Source: Gammaproteobacteria bacterium
GTDB taxonomy: Bacteria; Pseudomonadota; Gammaproteobacteria; UBA6429; Thiohalophilaceae
Direction: 5' to 3'
DNA length: 14,043 bases
Assembly (NCBI GenBank): GCA_024639445.1
Contig: JAHEIJ010000027.1
Location: 1 to 14,043 of the forward strand
A model generated the notes under the pieces. That model did no database searches. It saw nothing but the letters and a program-made list of their open reading frames with translations, and was not told the origin of the DNA. This document shows, one piece after another, positions 7,792 through 14,043 of this stretch. Position 1 is the stretch's first letter, and each line of letters starts with the position of its first letter. A program made the position numbers and the translations under genes.

Positions 7792-8949
7792 ATGAAACAG
7801 GTGATGCTTGTCGCCGGCGAAGCATCGGGTGATCTGCATGCGGCTAAACTCGCGGCAGGGGTTCTGGCTAAACGTACCGATGTTCATTTTTTTGGTATCG
7901 GCGGCAATGAAATGCGCAAAGCCGGAGTCGAGGTACTCATTGACTCTGCCGAGCTCGCCGTTGTCGGTTTGTTTGAAGTTCTGGCCCACCGCAAAGTTAT
8001 TTTCGGCGCACTTAACAAAATGCGCGAACTGTTACGCAATGATTCGCCCGACCTGGTGATCCTCACCGATTATCCCGATTTTAACTTGCGCCTGGCACTA
8101 ACTGCAAAACAGCTGGGCATCAAGGTGCTCTATTATATCAGCCCCCAGGTGTGGGCCTGGCGTGAAGGCCGAGTGAAAACAATTCGTGAGCGGGTCGATA
8201 TGATGGCTGTGGTATTCCCGTTTGAGGAACATTTTTACCAGCAACATCAGGTGCCCGTGCAATATGTCGGCCATCCATTAAATGAAGAAGTCAGTGCCAG
8301 CGCCGACCATGACACCTTGTTGCAGGAATTCGGACTTGAGCCGACGCGCAAGACAGTCGGACTGTTTCCAGGTAGCCGTCAAAGCGAAATTCGACGCTTG
8401 TTACCGATCATTCTTGAAGCCGCCATGCAATTAAAACAACAACACCCGGAGCTGCAATTTTTATTACCCATCGCATCTACCTTAAGCGCTGAAGATATCA
8501 AACCCTACCTGGTCAGTTATAAAGCACTGACAGTCACAATGATCAGTGATCGTAGTTATGATGTGATGGAAGCCTGTGACGCCATTATTACCGTATCGGG
8601 AACGGTGACACTGGAAATAGCCATGCTTGGTAAACCCATGGTCATCATTAACAAGCTGGCCTGGCTAAGTTACCATATCGTCAAGCGCCTGTTTAAACTT
8701 GATTACATCGGTCTGTGTAACATTGTGGCGAATGAGCGTCTGGTGCCAGAACTGATCCAACATGATGCGCAAGCGGGTAATATTGTTACCGAAATTGAAA
8801 AGATGCTATACGATGAGCAGTATCGCGAAAGTATTCGTGAAAAACTGTCCAGGATTCAGTCTATTTTGGCTCAGCCACCCCGACAGGGTGATATTGTTGA
8901 TTTGACGCTGGAAATGCTTGAAGAAACAAATCCCGTTCAGTCGGTGTAA
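7792..8949 (+). CDS. lpxB: Lipid-A-disaccharide synthase
   Basis: LpxB is a peripheral inner-membrane GT-B glycosyltransferase (family GT19). It joins UDP-2,3-diacylglucosamine and lipid X through a beta-1,6 bond, forming the lipid A disaccharide 1-phosphate. The protein has 385 residues (E. coli 382). Motifs: LVAGEASGDLHAA (6-18), DYPDFN (93-98) with the conserved aspartate, YYISPQVWAWR (114-124), YVGHPL (158-163), PGSRQSEI (193-200), and VSGTVTLE (268-275), the last two binding nucleotide. AAGG overlapping the gnnB stop gives a ribosome-binding site seven bases before the ATG. It differs from E. coli and Pseudomonas LpxB at signature places (IGIDAPDF, HYVSPSVWAWRQ there) and reads like the type common outside the gammaproteobacteria. 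It should accept substrates with 3-amino sugars if gnnAB are active. It ends 6 bp from the oppositely oriented lpxA. Confidence 0.97.
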   Translation: MKQVMLVAGEASGDLHAAKLAAGVLAKRTDVHFFGIGGNEMRKAGVEVLIDSAELAVVGLFEVLAHRKVIFGALNKMRELLRNDSPDLVILTDYPDFNLRLALTAKQLGIKVLYYISPQVWAWREGRVKTIRERVDMMAVVFPFEEHFYQQHQVPVQYVGHPLNEEVSASADHDTLLQEFGLEPTRKTVGLFPGSRQSEIRRLLPIILEAAMQLKQQHPELQFLLPIASTLSAEDIKPYLVSYKALTVTMISDRSYDVMEACDAIITVSGTVTLEIAMLGKPMVIINKLAWLSYHIVKRLFKLDYIGLCNIVANERLVPELIQHDAQAGNIVTEIEKMLYDEQYRESIREKLSRIQSILAQPPRQGDIVDLTLEMLEETNPVQSV

Positions 8950-8958
8950 AGACATCTA
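8947..8958. other. Tail-to-tail junction of lpxB and lpxA without a terminator
   Basis: The lpxB stop (8947-8949) and the lpxA stop (8956-8958, minus strand) are separated by six bases. The only nearby dyad is GCCGCGGC at 8968-8975, inside lpxA codons and without a T-run on either side. No intrinsic terminator is visible, so each operon's transcript probably extends into the other as antisense unless Rho ends it. This is also the right-hand junction of the reversed block. Confidence 0.8.
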
Positions 8959-9729
8959 GCGCAAAATGCCGCGGCTCGATTGTTCAAGAAAAGTAATTAA
9001 CTCTTCTATTTCCGGCGTTTTTTCCGCCAGTTCCCGCAAACGAGTAACAGCATCATCGACAGTTAAACCCGAGCGATAGATCACCCTATAGGCTTCCTTC
9101 AGCCCGCGAATAACATCACTGTCAAACCCACGACGTTTCAGGCCCTCAGTATTGAGCCCGTAGGGTTGTGCAGGATTACCGCTGACCATGACATAGGGTG
9201 GAATATCCTTACTAATCGCACTACCCATACCACAAAAAGCATTTTGACCAATGGCGCAGAACTGGTGCACAAGGGTAAATCCGCCCAGAATCGCATAATC
9301 ATCAACGGTAACATGACCGGCTAAAGACGCAGCATTTGCCATGGTTGTGTTATTACCAATTAAAGAGTCGTGAGCTATATGAATATACGCCATTAACCAG
9401 TTGTCATTTCCAAGACGGGTAATACCACCACCATCTTCGGTACCACGGTTTATGGTTGAAAATTCCCGAATGGTATTGCGATCACCAATCTCCAGGAGTG
9501 AGGCCTCGCCATGGAATTTTTTATCCTGAGGTTGTTCACCGATTGAAGCAAACTGGAATATACGATTATCACGTCCGATACGGGTAGGACCATTGATTAC
9601 TACATGGGGACCAATCCAGCTACCGCTGTCAATTTCTACATTGGGACCAATGACTGTGAAGGGGCCGACGGTTACATCATCAGCAAGTTTGGCAGAGGGA
9701 TCGACGACGGCACGCGGGTCGATACTCAT
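8956..9729 (-). CDS. lpxA: UDP-N-acetylglucosamine acyltransferase (probably acting on UDP-GlcNAc3N)
   Basis: LpxA is a cytoplasmic trimer with a left-handed beta-helix. It transfers a 3-hydroxyacyl chain from ACP to the 3-position of UDP-GlcNAc, or to the 3-amine of UDP-GlcNAc3N, the first step of lipid A synthesis. It has 257 residues with hexapeptide repeats from 3 to about 185 and a C-terminal helical domain. The catalytic base is His120 in HIAHD (E. coli His125); His139 and His155 match E. coli His144 and His160. Met168 in GMGS is at the hydrocarbon-ruler position (E. coli Gly173, P. aeruginosa Met169), predicting a C10 chain. Asn94 replaces E. coli His99. The ATG at 9727-9729 overlaps the fabZ stop as ATGA and follows a near-perfect ribosome-binding site; the in-frame ATG at 9750 would add seven non-homologous residues and is rejected. 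With gnnAB nearby, the amine substrate is likely. Confidence 0.96.
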   Translation of the reverse strand: MSIDPRAVVDPSAKLADDVTVGPFTVIGPNVEIDSGSWIGPHVVINGPTRIGRDNRIFQFASIGEQPQDKKFHGEASLLEIGDRNTIREFSTINRGTEDGGGITRLGNDNWLMAYIHIAHDSLIGNNTTMANAASLAGHVTVDDYAILGGFTLVHQFCAIGQNAFCGMGSAISKDIPPYVMVSGNPAQPYGLNTEGLKRRGFDSDVIRGLKEAYRVIYRSGLTVDDAVTRLRELAEKTPEIEELITFLEQSSRGILR

Positions 9730-10172
9730 TCCACCTCCCGCTCCGCACACATTAAATCAGCAGAACAGACAACCTTTCCGTCAACCAGTGCCTTACCCTT
9801 GAATTTCCAAATGCCACGCATCTGTTTGACGAACTCGACTTCCAGCTGAAGTTGATCTCCCGGTTCGACCGGCTGCTTAAAGCGGGCATTATCAATCCCG
9901 ACGAAATAATAAAGTGAATTTTCATCAGGAATATGATCGGCAGTCTTAAAAGCCAGTATACCGGTAGCCTGTGCCAGTGCTTCGAGTATTAACACGCCCG
10001 GCATGATCGGGCGGCTGGGAAAATGGCCGGGGAAATGCGGTTCATTATGAGTGACATTCTTAATCGCCACCAGTGTTTTCCCCGGCTCATAATCCACTAC
10101 CCTGTCAATCAATAAAAAAGGATAACGATGCGGCAGGTGTTTGAGAATGTCGTAAATATCGAGCGAATTCAA
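9726..10172 (-). CDS. fabZ: 3-hydroxyacyl-ACP dehydratase FabZ
   Basis: FabZ removes water from 3-hydroxyacyl-ACP to give trans-2-enoyl-ACP in the fatty acid elongation cycle. It competes with LpxA and LpxD for the same 3-hydroxyacyl-ACP, which is why it sits among the lpx genes. The protein has 148 residues (E. coli 151, P. aeruginosa 146) and a single hot-dog fold. The catalytic pair is His50 in HFPGHFP and Glu64 in PGVLILEALAQA. The N-terminal LPHRYPFLLIDRV (13-25) is the family signature. The start must be the TTG at 10170-10172: no ATG or GTG occurs before the signature, and this TTG gives the usual length. GGAAAGGG from the end of lpxD lies about nine bases upstream. It starts 2 bp after the lpxD stop and overlaps lpxA by 4 bp. 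Confidence 0.96.
   Translation of the reverse strand: MNSLDIYDILKHLPHRYPFLLIDRVVDYEPGKTLVAIKNVTHNEPHFPGHFPSRPIMPGVLILEALAQATGILAFKTADHIPDENSLYYFVGIDNARFKQPVEPGDQLQLEVEFVKQMRGIWKFKGKALVDGKVVCSADLMCAEREVE
9730..9739 (-). promoter_or_regulatory. Strong ribosome-binding site that fixes the lpxA start
   Basis: On the minus strand GGGAGG (9734-9739) is followed by TGGA and then the ATG at 9729. The site lies inside the last codons of fabZ, so lpxA is translated from the same message with a 4-bp ATGA overlap, suggesting translational coupling. Confidence 0.8.
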
Positions 10173-10174
10173 AG

Positions 10175-11215
10175 TCAGTTTCCCTTTCCTTCAAGTTTGG
10201 CTACCAGTTTTTCAAGAATCTTGATTCGTTTTGCCATGTCATCGAGCTGTTTAAAACGCGTATAATTTTTATGCCACTGCCTGTTTGGCTCAGTAGGCGT
10301 ACCCGACGAGTAAACTCCCGACTCCTTCACTGATTGCAGGACCGTGGTTCTGCCAGTTAGTGTAACATTATCCGCGATTGTCAGATGGCCGGAAATCCCC
10401 ACTTGACCACCAATCATGCAATTCCGGCCGATCGTGGTACTTCCGGCGATTCCACTTTGGCCCGCCATCACCGTATGCGCTCCAACCCGGACGTTGTGGG
10501 CAATGTGTATTAAATTGTCGAGCTTGACCCCTTCTTCGACCACCGTATCACCGATTGAACCCCGATCGATGGTGGTACTCGCACCAATTTCCACATCATC
10601 ATTGATAATCACCCGGCCAACCTGGGGTATTTTTATCCAACGCCCATTGTCATTAGCCTGACCAAAGCCATCGCTCCCCACTACTGCCCCAGGATGAATC
10701 AATACCCGTTTACCGAGTACACAGTCGTGCATGATGGCCACATTGCCTATAAGAACAGACTCAGCACCAATTTGAGCATTTTGCTGGATAAGGCAACCAG
10801 GGCCTATCTGGCACCCCGAGTCGATGAGCACATTCCGTCCAATCACACAATGGGGACCAATCCACACATCAGCGCCAATATCACAGCTGTCATCGACAAC
10901 CGCCGTCGGGTGTATACCCGCAATTTCACGTTGCGTGGGATAAAGTAGATTTGCCACCTCGGCATAAGCAGCATAAGGATTGCTCACAATAAGTGCTGTG
11001 ACCGGGCAAGCAGATCTATCGTCTTCTCGTAAAATTACTGCGGAGGCTGAGGTATTTTCTAATTCTTTCTTGTAGCGCGAATCAGATAAAAATGTAATCT
11101 GGCCAGACAGTGCCTCGGCCGGAGTATTAATGCTTTCAATTTCTATTGTTGCATCACCATCAACGACGCCACCAATTGCCTCAGCCAGCTCTTTGAGAGT
11201 AAATCTCACTAGCAA
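10175..11215 (-). CDS. lpxD: UDP-3-O/N-(3-hydroxyacyl)glucosamine N-acyltransferase
   Basis: LpxD adds the second 3-hydroxyacyl chain, at the 2-amine, from 3-hydroxyacyl-ACP to the deacetylated LpxA product, giving the UDP-2,3-diacyl sugar. The 346-residue protein (E. coli 341) has an N-terminal uridine-binding domain (1 to about 100), a left-handed beta-helix of hexapeptide repeats (101 to about 300), and a C-terminal helix for ACP binding (about 310-345). The catalytic base is His240 in LDNLIHIAHN, matching E. coli His239. DGFGQANDNGRWIKIPQ (182-198) is the usual loop that leaves the helix. No ATG is available. The start is TTG at 11215 or, better spaced behind GGA, GTG at 11209, giving MRFTLKELAEAIGG; the choice changes only two residues. 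It follows skp by 13-19 bp and precedes fabZ by 2 bp. Confidence 0.96.
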   Translation of the reverse strand: MLVRFTLKELAEAIGGVVDGDATIEIESINTPAEALSGQITFLSDSRYKKELENTSASAVILREDDRSACPVTALIVSNPYAAYAEVANLLYPTQREIAGIHPTAVVDDSCDIGADVWIGPHCVIGRNVLIDSGCQIGPGCLIQQNAQIGAESVLIGNVAIMHDCVLGKRVLIHPGAVVGSDGFGQANDNGRWIKIPQVGRVIINDDVEIGASTTIDRGSIGDTVVEEGVKLDNLIHIAHNVRVGAHTVMAGQSGIAGSTTIGRNCMIGGQVGISGHLTIADNVTLTGRTTVLQSVKESGVYSSGTPTEPNRQWHKNYTRFKQLDDMAKRIKILEKLVAKLEGKGN

Positions 11216-11228
11216 TTTCCAATTTATA

Positions 11229-11777
11229 TTATTGAGCTGGTTTTGTAGCAGCTGCTTGGTTAGATTCCTGCTTTAGTTTTTCAAGCACTTGATCCGTTAA
11301 GTCAACTCGTTTACTTGCATACAAGACGCTGTCACCTAAAATGACATCATAATTTTTTTCCTTGGCCAACGCGACAATGGTTTCATAAACCTGTTTTTGT
11401 AACTTGGTCAGCTCTTCATTGCGACGAATATTCAGGTCTTCATTAAATTCTTCCTTGCCGCGCTTGATATCACGTTTCAGGGAAACAACCTTACGCTCAT
11501 TTATATTGCGAACACTTTCACTCATCACGGCAGTGTTCTTGCTCATCTCATCCTCGAGTTTTTTTAATTCATTCTGCAAAGCGACGATTTTTTCATCCCG
11601 TGATTTGAACTCATTTTTGAGTCTTTCTCTTGCCGCTTCCGCCTGTGGTGCCTGATTCATGATTCGAGCTGTATTCACAAAGCCCAGTTTAATGTCCTGC
11701 GCATAGAGTGATTGGCTCATACCAGCCAAAGACAATACAAGAAGAAAATAGTAAAAATATTTTTTCAATGTTCTCAC
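11229..11777 (-). CDS. skp: Periplasmic OmpH/Skp-family chaperone
   Basis: Skp is a trimeric periplasmic holdase that binds unfolded outer-membrane proteins leaving the Sec channel and keeps them soluble until BamA inserts them. The 182-residue precursor starts with a signal peptide: basic n-region, hydrophobic core FLLVLSLAGM (11-20), and a likely cleavage after SLYA (residue 26). The mature start IKLGFVNTARIMNQAPQA matches the OmpH beta-strand. About 45-130 is a charged coiled coil forming the tentacles, and YDVILGDSVLYAS (143-155) is the C-terminal body strand. The start is GTG at 11777 with AGGA overlapping the bamA stop; TTG at 11768, preceded by AAGGTGAG, is equally possible and gives MKKYFYYF. 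No ATG is available before residue 20. It lies 6 bp after bamA, the standard arrangement. The family is clear although sequence identity among Skp proteins is low. Confidence 0.92.
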   Translation of the reverse strand: MRTLKKYFYYFLLVLSLAGMSQSLYAQDIKLGFVNTARIMNQAPQAEAARERLKNEFKSRDEKIVALQNELKKLEDEMSKNTAVMSESVRNINERKVVSLKRDIKRGKEEFNEDLNIRRNEELTKLQKQVYETIVALAKEKNYDVILGDSVLYASKRVDLTDQVLEKLKQESNQAAATKPAQ

Positions 11778-11783
11778 CTTTTC

Positions 11784-14043
11784 CTAAAATGCTGAGCCAA
11801 GCGTAAACTGGAATGCTTGCAACTCGTCACCTTCCTGATCATTAATCGGGAAAGCATAACTGAATGATAATGCCCCTACCGGACTGAGCCATAGTATGGA
11901 TAAACCGGTAGATGCTCTTAATTCACTTAACTCAACTTTGTTCCGATATACATTACCAAAATCAATAAACGCACTTACCCGCGTTGACCCCGACCCTTCC
12001 TCGGTCTCCAGCGGGTTTGGCAAAATCAATTCGACGTTGCCAATTATCATTCTATCACCACCTATCGGGTCACCGGTTACGGTATCACGTGGACCAAGGC
12101 TATTAGCATCATACCCGCGAACCGTCCGGACCCCCCCGGCAAAATAGTTCTTGAAGGGCGGTAATCGGCTCGTATCCCCATAGCCATCCCCATATCCCAG
12201 GGAAGTATTCAGGGACAAGGCGGTCACTTTCCCGAGTGGAATATAGTGTAAGTACCTGAAATTCAACTTGTAATATTCCAGGTCACTCCCCGGTATAGTG
12301 GCTTGAGTACCCAGCGTCATCAATGAACCGCTCGTCGCCATCAGGCGTTTATTTCGACTGTCGTCAACATAGGAAGCCGAAATCGGAAAATCATCATAAA
12401 CATTACCATTTTCTTGAACAAAATCAAGGATATCCGCTGAAATCCCCTGCGTTTCATCCGCCAGCAGCAATTCGGTATTTTCAAAACCCAGGGACATACG
12501 CGCGGAGGTGGTTTCGCCCAGAGGGAAGCCATAATTCAGACTCGCACCATAACTGTCCGTTGTAAAATTGGAGATGTTTGCTTCCAGGGCATCAACCGCA
12601 CGGTAATAGACTCTAAATCCGCGACTTATCCCCTCAATGGTGTGATATGGGTTTGTGTAACTAATGCTGTAGTTCTTGGTTACCTGACTATTGTCAACAT
12701 TAACACCCACACGCTTGCCGGTACCGAGAAAGTTTTCCTGCGTAACACCAAGGTTAAGCAGTACCCCTTGGGTGTCAGAGTATCCAACACCCGCGGACAG
12801 GTTGCCGGTTGGTTGTTCCTTAACGGTATAATTAATATCGACCTGATCACTGGTACCTGGCACTGTAGGTGTTTCTACACTTACTGTTTCAAAATAACCG
12901 GTACGATCGAGGCGCGAACGTGACAGGGAAACTTGTTTCGACGACATCCAGTCACCTTCAAATTGGCGAAATTCACGCCGAATAACCTCATCCTTAGTTT
13001 TACTATTACCATTGATATTAACCCTTCTCACATATACCCGTTTACCAGGATCAACAAACAATGTTATTCCAACAGTGAGTGTTTCTTTATCAACATCAGG
13101 AACGATATTAACATTCGCAAATGCATATCCATCTTCAGACAAACGATCACTGATACGCTTGGTACTCTCAACAGCCAGTTTACGAGAAAAAACATCCCCT
13201 TCCTTGAGGCTGACCATATCTATTAATTCTTCTTCCGGAACGATTAAGTCGCCTGCAAGCTTAATATTACGGACTGTGTACTGCTCTCTTTCAGTAATAT
13301 TTATCGTTACATATACGTCTTGTTTGTCTGGTGTAAGCGAAACCTGGGTCGAATCAATATTGAAATTAATATAGCCGCGATCCAGATAAAACGACTTGAT
13401 TGTTTCAAGATCGGCCCCTAATAATTGTTTTGAGTACTGCTTTCTTCCGCCAAAAAAAGATATCCCGCCTAATTGCATTCGACCTAACAATCTTTCATCA
13501 GTAAATAATTCATTACCGACTATATTGACTACATATACCTTTGCATCCTCACCTTCGGCGATGTTAATGCTGACCTTGACACGATTTCTCTCCAATGGAG
13601 ATGTCTCTGTATCGATTTTTACCCCATACTTGCCGAGGCTGTAATACTGCCTTTCCAACTCCTGTTCGATCTTATCCAGCAATGATCGATCCAACACCTT
13701 ACCCCTGGTCAGACCAATTTGTTTGAGGGAATCCTCTAGCTGTTCAGTAGGTATCTCACTATTACCCGTAATTGAAACATCAGCGATAGCCGGCCGCTCG
13801 GCGACAAACACCACCAGGGCATCACCTTCTTGTTCGAGTCTTACGTCTTTGAAGAATCCTGTTTTATATAGTGTACGAATTGCTTGTGAACTCAATTTGT
13901 TATTAATTTGATCACCGATCTTAACCGGCAGGTAATTGAATACCGTACCAGCCGAGATGCGTTGCAACCCCTCCAAACGAATATCCTTGATAACAAACGG
14001 CTCGAATCCATAAGCGGAAGTGCTAACTGCAGCCGCGAGGATA
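11784..14043 (-). CDS. bamA: Outer-membrane protein assembly factor BamA (5' end outside the window)
   Basis: BamA is the essential core of the BAM complex that folds and inserts beta-barrel proteins into the outer membrane. 752 codons are visible; the reading frame is open to the window edge, where the tail of a signal peptide (AAAVSTSAYG) is followed by the mature start FEPFVIKDIRLEGLQ, close to E. coli GFVVKDIHFEGLQ. Only the start codon and about the first 10-15 residues are missing. Five POTRA domains occupy the first half (for example YYSLGKYGVKID in POTRA2 and FYLDRGYINFNIDSTQVSLTPDK in POTRA3), followed by a 16-strand barrel. Loop L6 carries VRGY (12111-12122) where E. coli has VRGF. 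The last residue is Phe in FTLGSAF, the usual terminal aromatic. The Leu codon (TTG) at 13976 is internal, not a start. bamA heads the operon with skp, lpxD, fabZ and lpxA. Confidence 0.97.
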   Translation of the reverse strand, partial: ILAAAVSTSAYGFEPFVIKDIRLEGLQRISAGTVFNYLPVKIGDQINNKLSSQAIRTLYKTGFFKDVRLEQEGDALVVFVAERPAIADVSITGNSEIPTEQLEDSLKQIGLTRGKVLDRSLLDKIEQELERQYYSLGKYGVKIDTETSPLERNRVKVSINIAEGEDAKVYVVNIVGNELFTDERLLGRMQLGGISFFGGRKQYSKQLLGADLETIKSFYLDRGYINFNIDSTQVSLTPDKQDVYVTINITEREQYTVRNIKLAGDLIVPEEELIDMVSLKEGDVFSRKLAVESTKRISDRLSEDGYAFANVNIVPDVDKETLTVGITLFVDPGKRVYVRRVNINGNSKTKDEVIRREFRQFEGDWMSSKQVSLSRSRLDRTGYFETVSVETPTVPGTSDQVDINYTVKEQPTGNLSAGVGYSDTQGVLLNLGVTQENFLGTGKRVGVNVDNSQVTKNYSISYTNPYHTIEGISRGFRVYYRAVDALEANISNFTTDSYGASLNYGFPLGETTSARMSLGFENTELLLADETQGISADILDFVQENGNVYDDFPISASYVDDSRNKRLMATSGSLMTLGTQATIPGSDLEYYKLNFRYLHYIPLGKVTALSLNTSLGYGDGYGDTSRLPPFKNYFAGGVRTVRGYDANSLGPRDTVTGDPIGGDRMIIGNVELILPNPLETEEGSGSTRVSAFIDFGNVYRNKVELSELRASTGLSILWLSPVGALSFSYAFPINDQEGDELQAFQFTLGSAF

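Noticed and set aside
8968..8975. Palindrome GCCGCGGC near the lpxB/lpxA junction as a bidirectional terminator
   Set aside because: It encodes the conserved LpxA C-terminus, is too short to form a useful hairpin, and has no T-run.
9730..9750. In-frame ATG at 9750 for lpxA
   Set aside because: It would overlap fabZ further, adds non-homologous residues, and ignores the strong ribosome-binding site before 9729.
1..14043. tRNA, rRNA, CRISPR array, insertion sequence or phage genes
   Set aside because: None was seen; intergenic gaps are all under 200 bp and contain no repeat arrays or transposase fragments.

Overview
The window is a stretch of gammaproteobacterial chromosome carrying the conserved outer-membrane / lipid A / fatty-acid / replication cluster. 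Gene content and order (bamA, skp, lpxD, fabZ, lpxA, then lpxB, rnhB, dnaE, accA) match the classical gammaproteobacterial locus, and the proteins align residue by residue with remembered E. coli and Pseudomonas sequences. By eye the base composition is mid-GC: richer in dnaE and rnhB, poorer in bamA and skp. The species cannot be named from the sequence. No tRNA, rRNA, CRISPR array, insertion sequence or prophage gene is visible.

Layout. On the minus strand from the right edge: bamA (5' end cut off), skp/ompH, lpxD, fabZ and lpxA, packed with gaps of 0-20 bp and surely co-transcribed. Next is a block on the opposite strand: gnnA (Gfo/Idh/MocA oxidoreductase), gnnB (DegT/DnrJ/EryC1 aminotransferase) and lpxB. 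It converges on lpxA with only 6 bp between stop codons. Left of a 184-bp divergent intergenic region the minus strand resumes with rnhB, a small HNH endonuclease gene with its own likely promoter, dnaE, and the first 150 codons of accA, which runs off the left edge.

How the genes work together. BamA and Skp fold and chaperone outer-membrane proteins. LpxA, LpxD and LpxB are the first, third and disaccharide-forming enzymes of lipid A synthesis. FabZ works on the same 3-hydroxyacyl-ACP pool that LpxA and LpxD consume, and AccA feeds that pool by making malonyl-CoA. GnnA and GnnB, as characterised in Acidithiobacillus ferrooxidans, convert UDP-GlcNAc to UDP-GlcNAc3N (3-OH replaced by 3-NH2), so that LpxA places an amide-linked rather than ester-linked chain. 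The predicted product is a lipid A with 2,3-diamino-2,3-dideoxyglucose and amide-linked primary chains. LpxA has Met168 at the hydrocarbon-ruler position, as in P. aeruginosa, which predicts a short (about C10) 3-hydroxyacyl chain.

Main points of interest: (1) the gnnA-gnnB-lpxB unit and the lipid A chemistry it implies; (2) flipping this unit in place restores the canonical gene order exactly, so it looks like a local inversion or a replacement in the opposite orientation; (3) the LpxB is of a type unlike the usual gammaproteobacterial enzyme, favouring joint transfer with gnnAB; (4) three consecutive genes (skp, lpxD, fabZ) lack an ATG start; (5) an HNH nuclease of unknown role sits inside the housekeeping cluster. 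No wholly undescribed system was found; the unusual feature is a rearranged form of a known but uncommon lipid A pathway.
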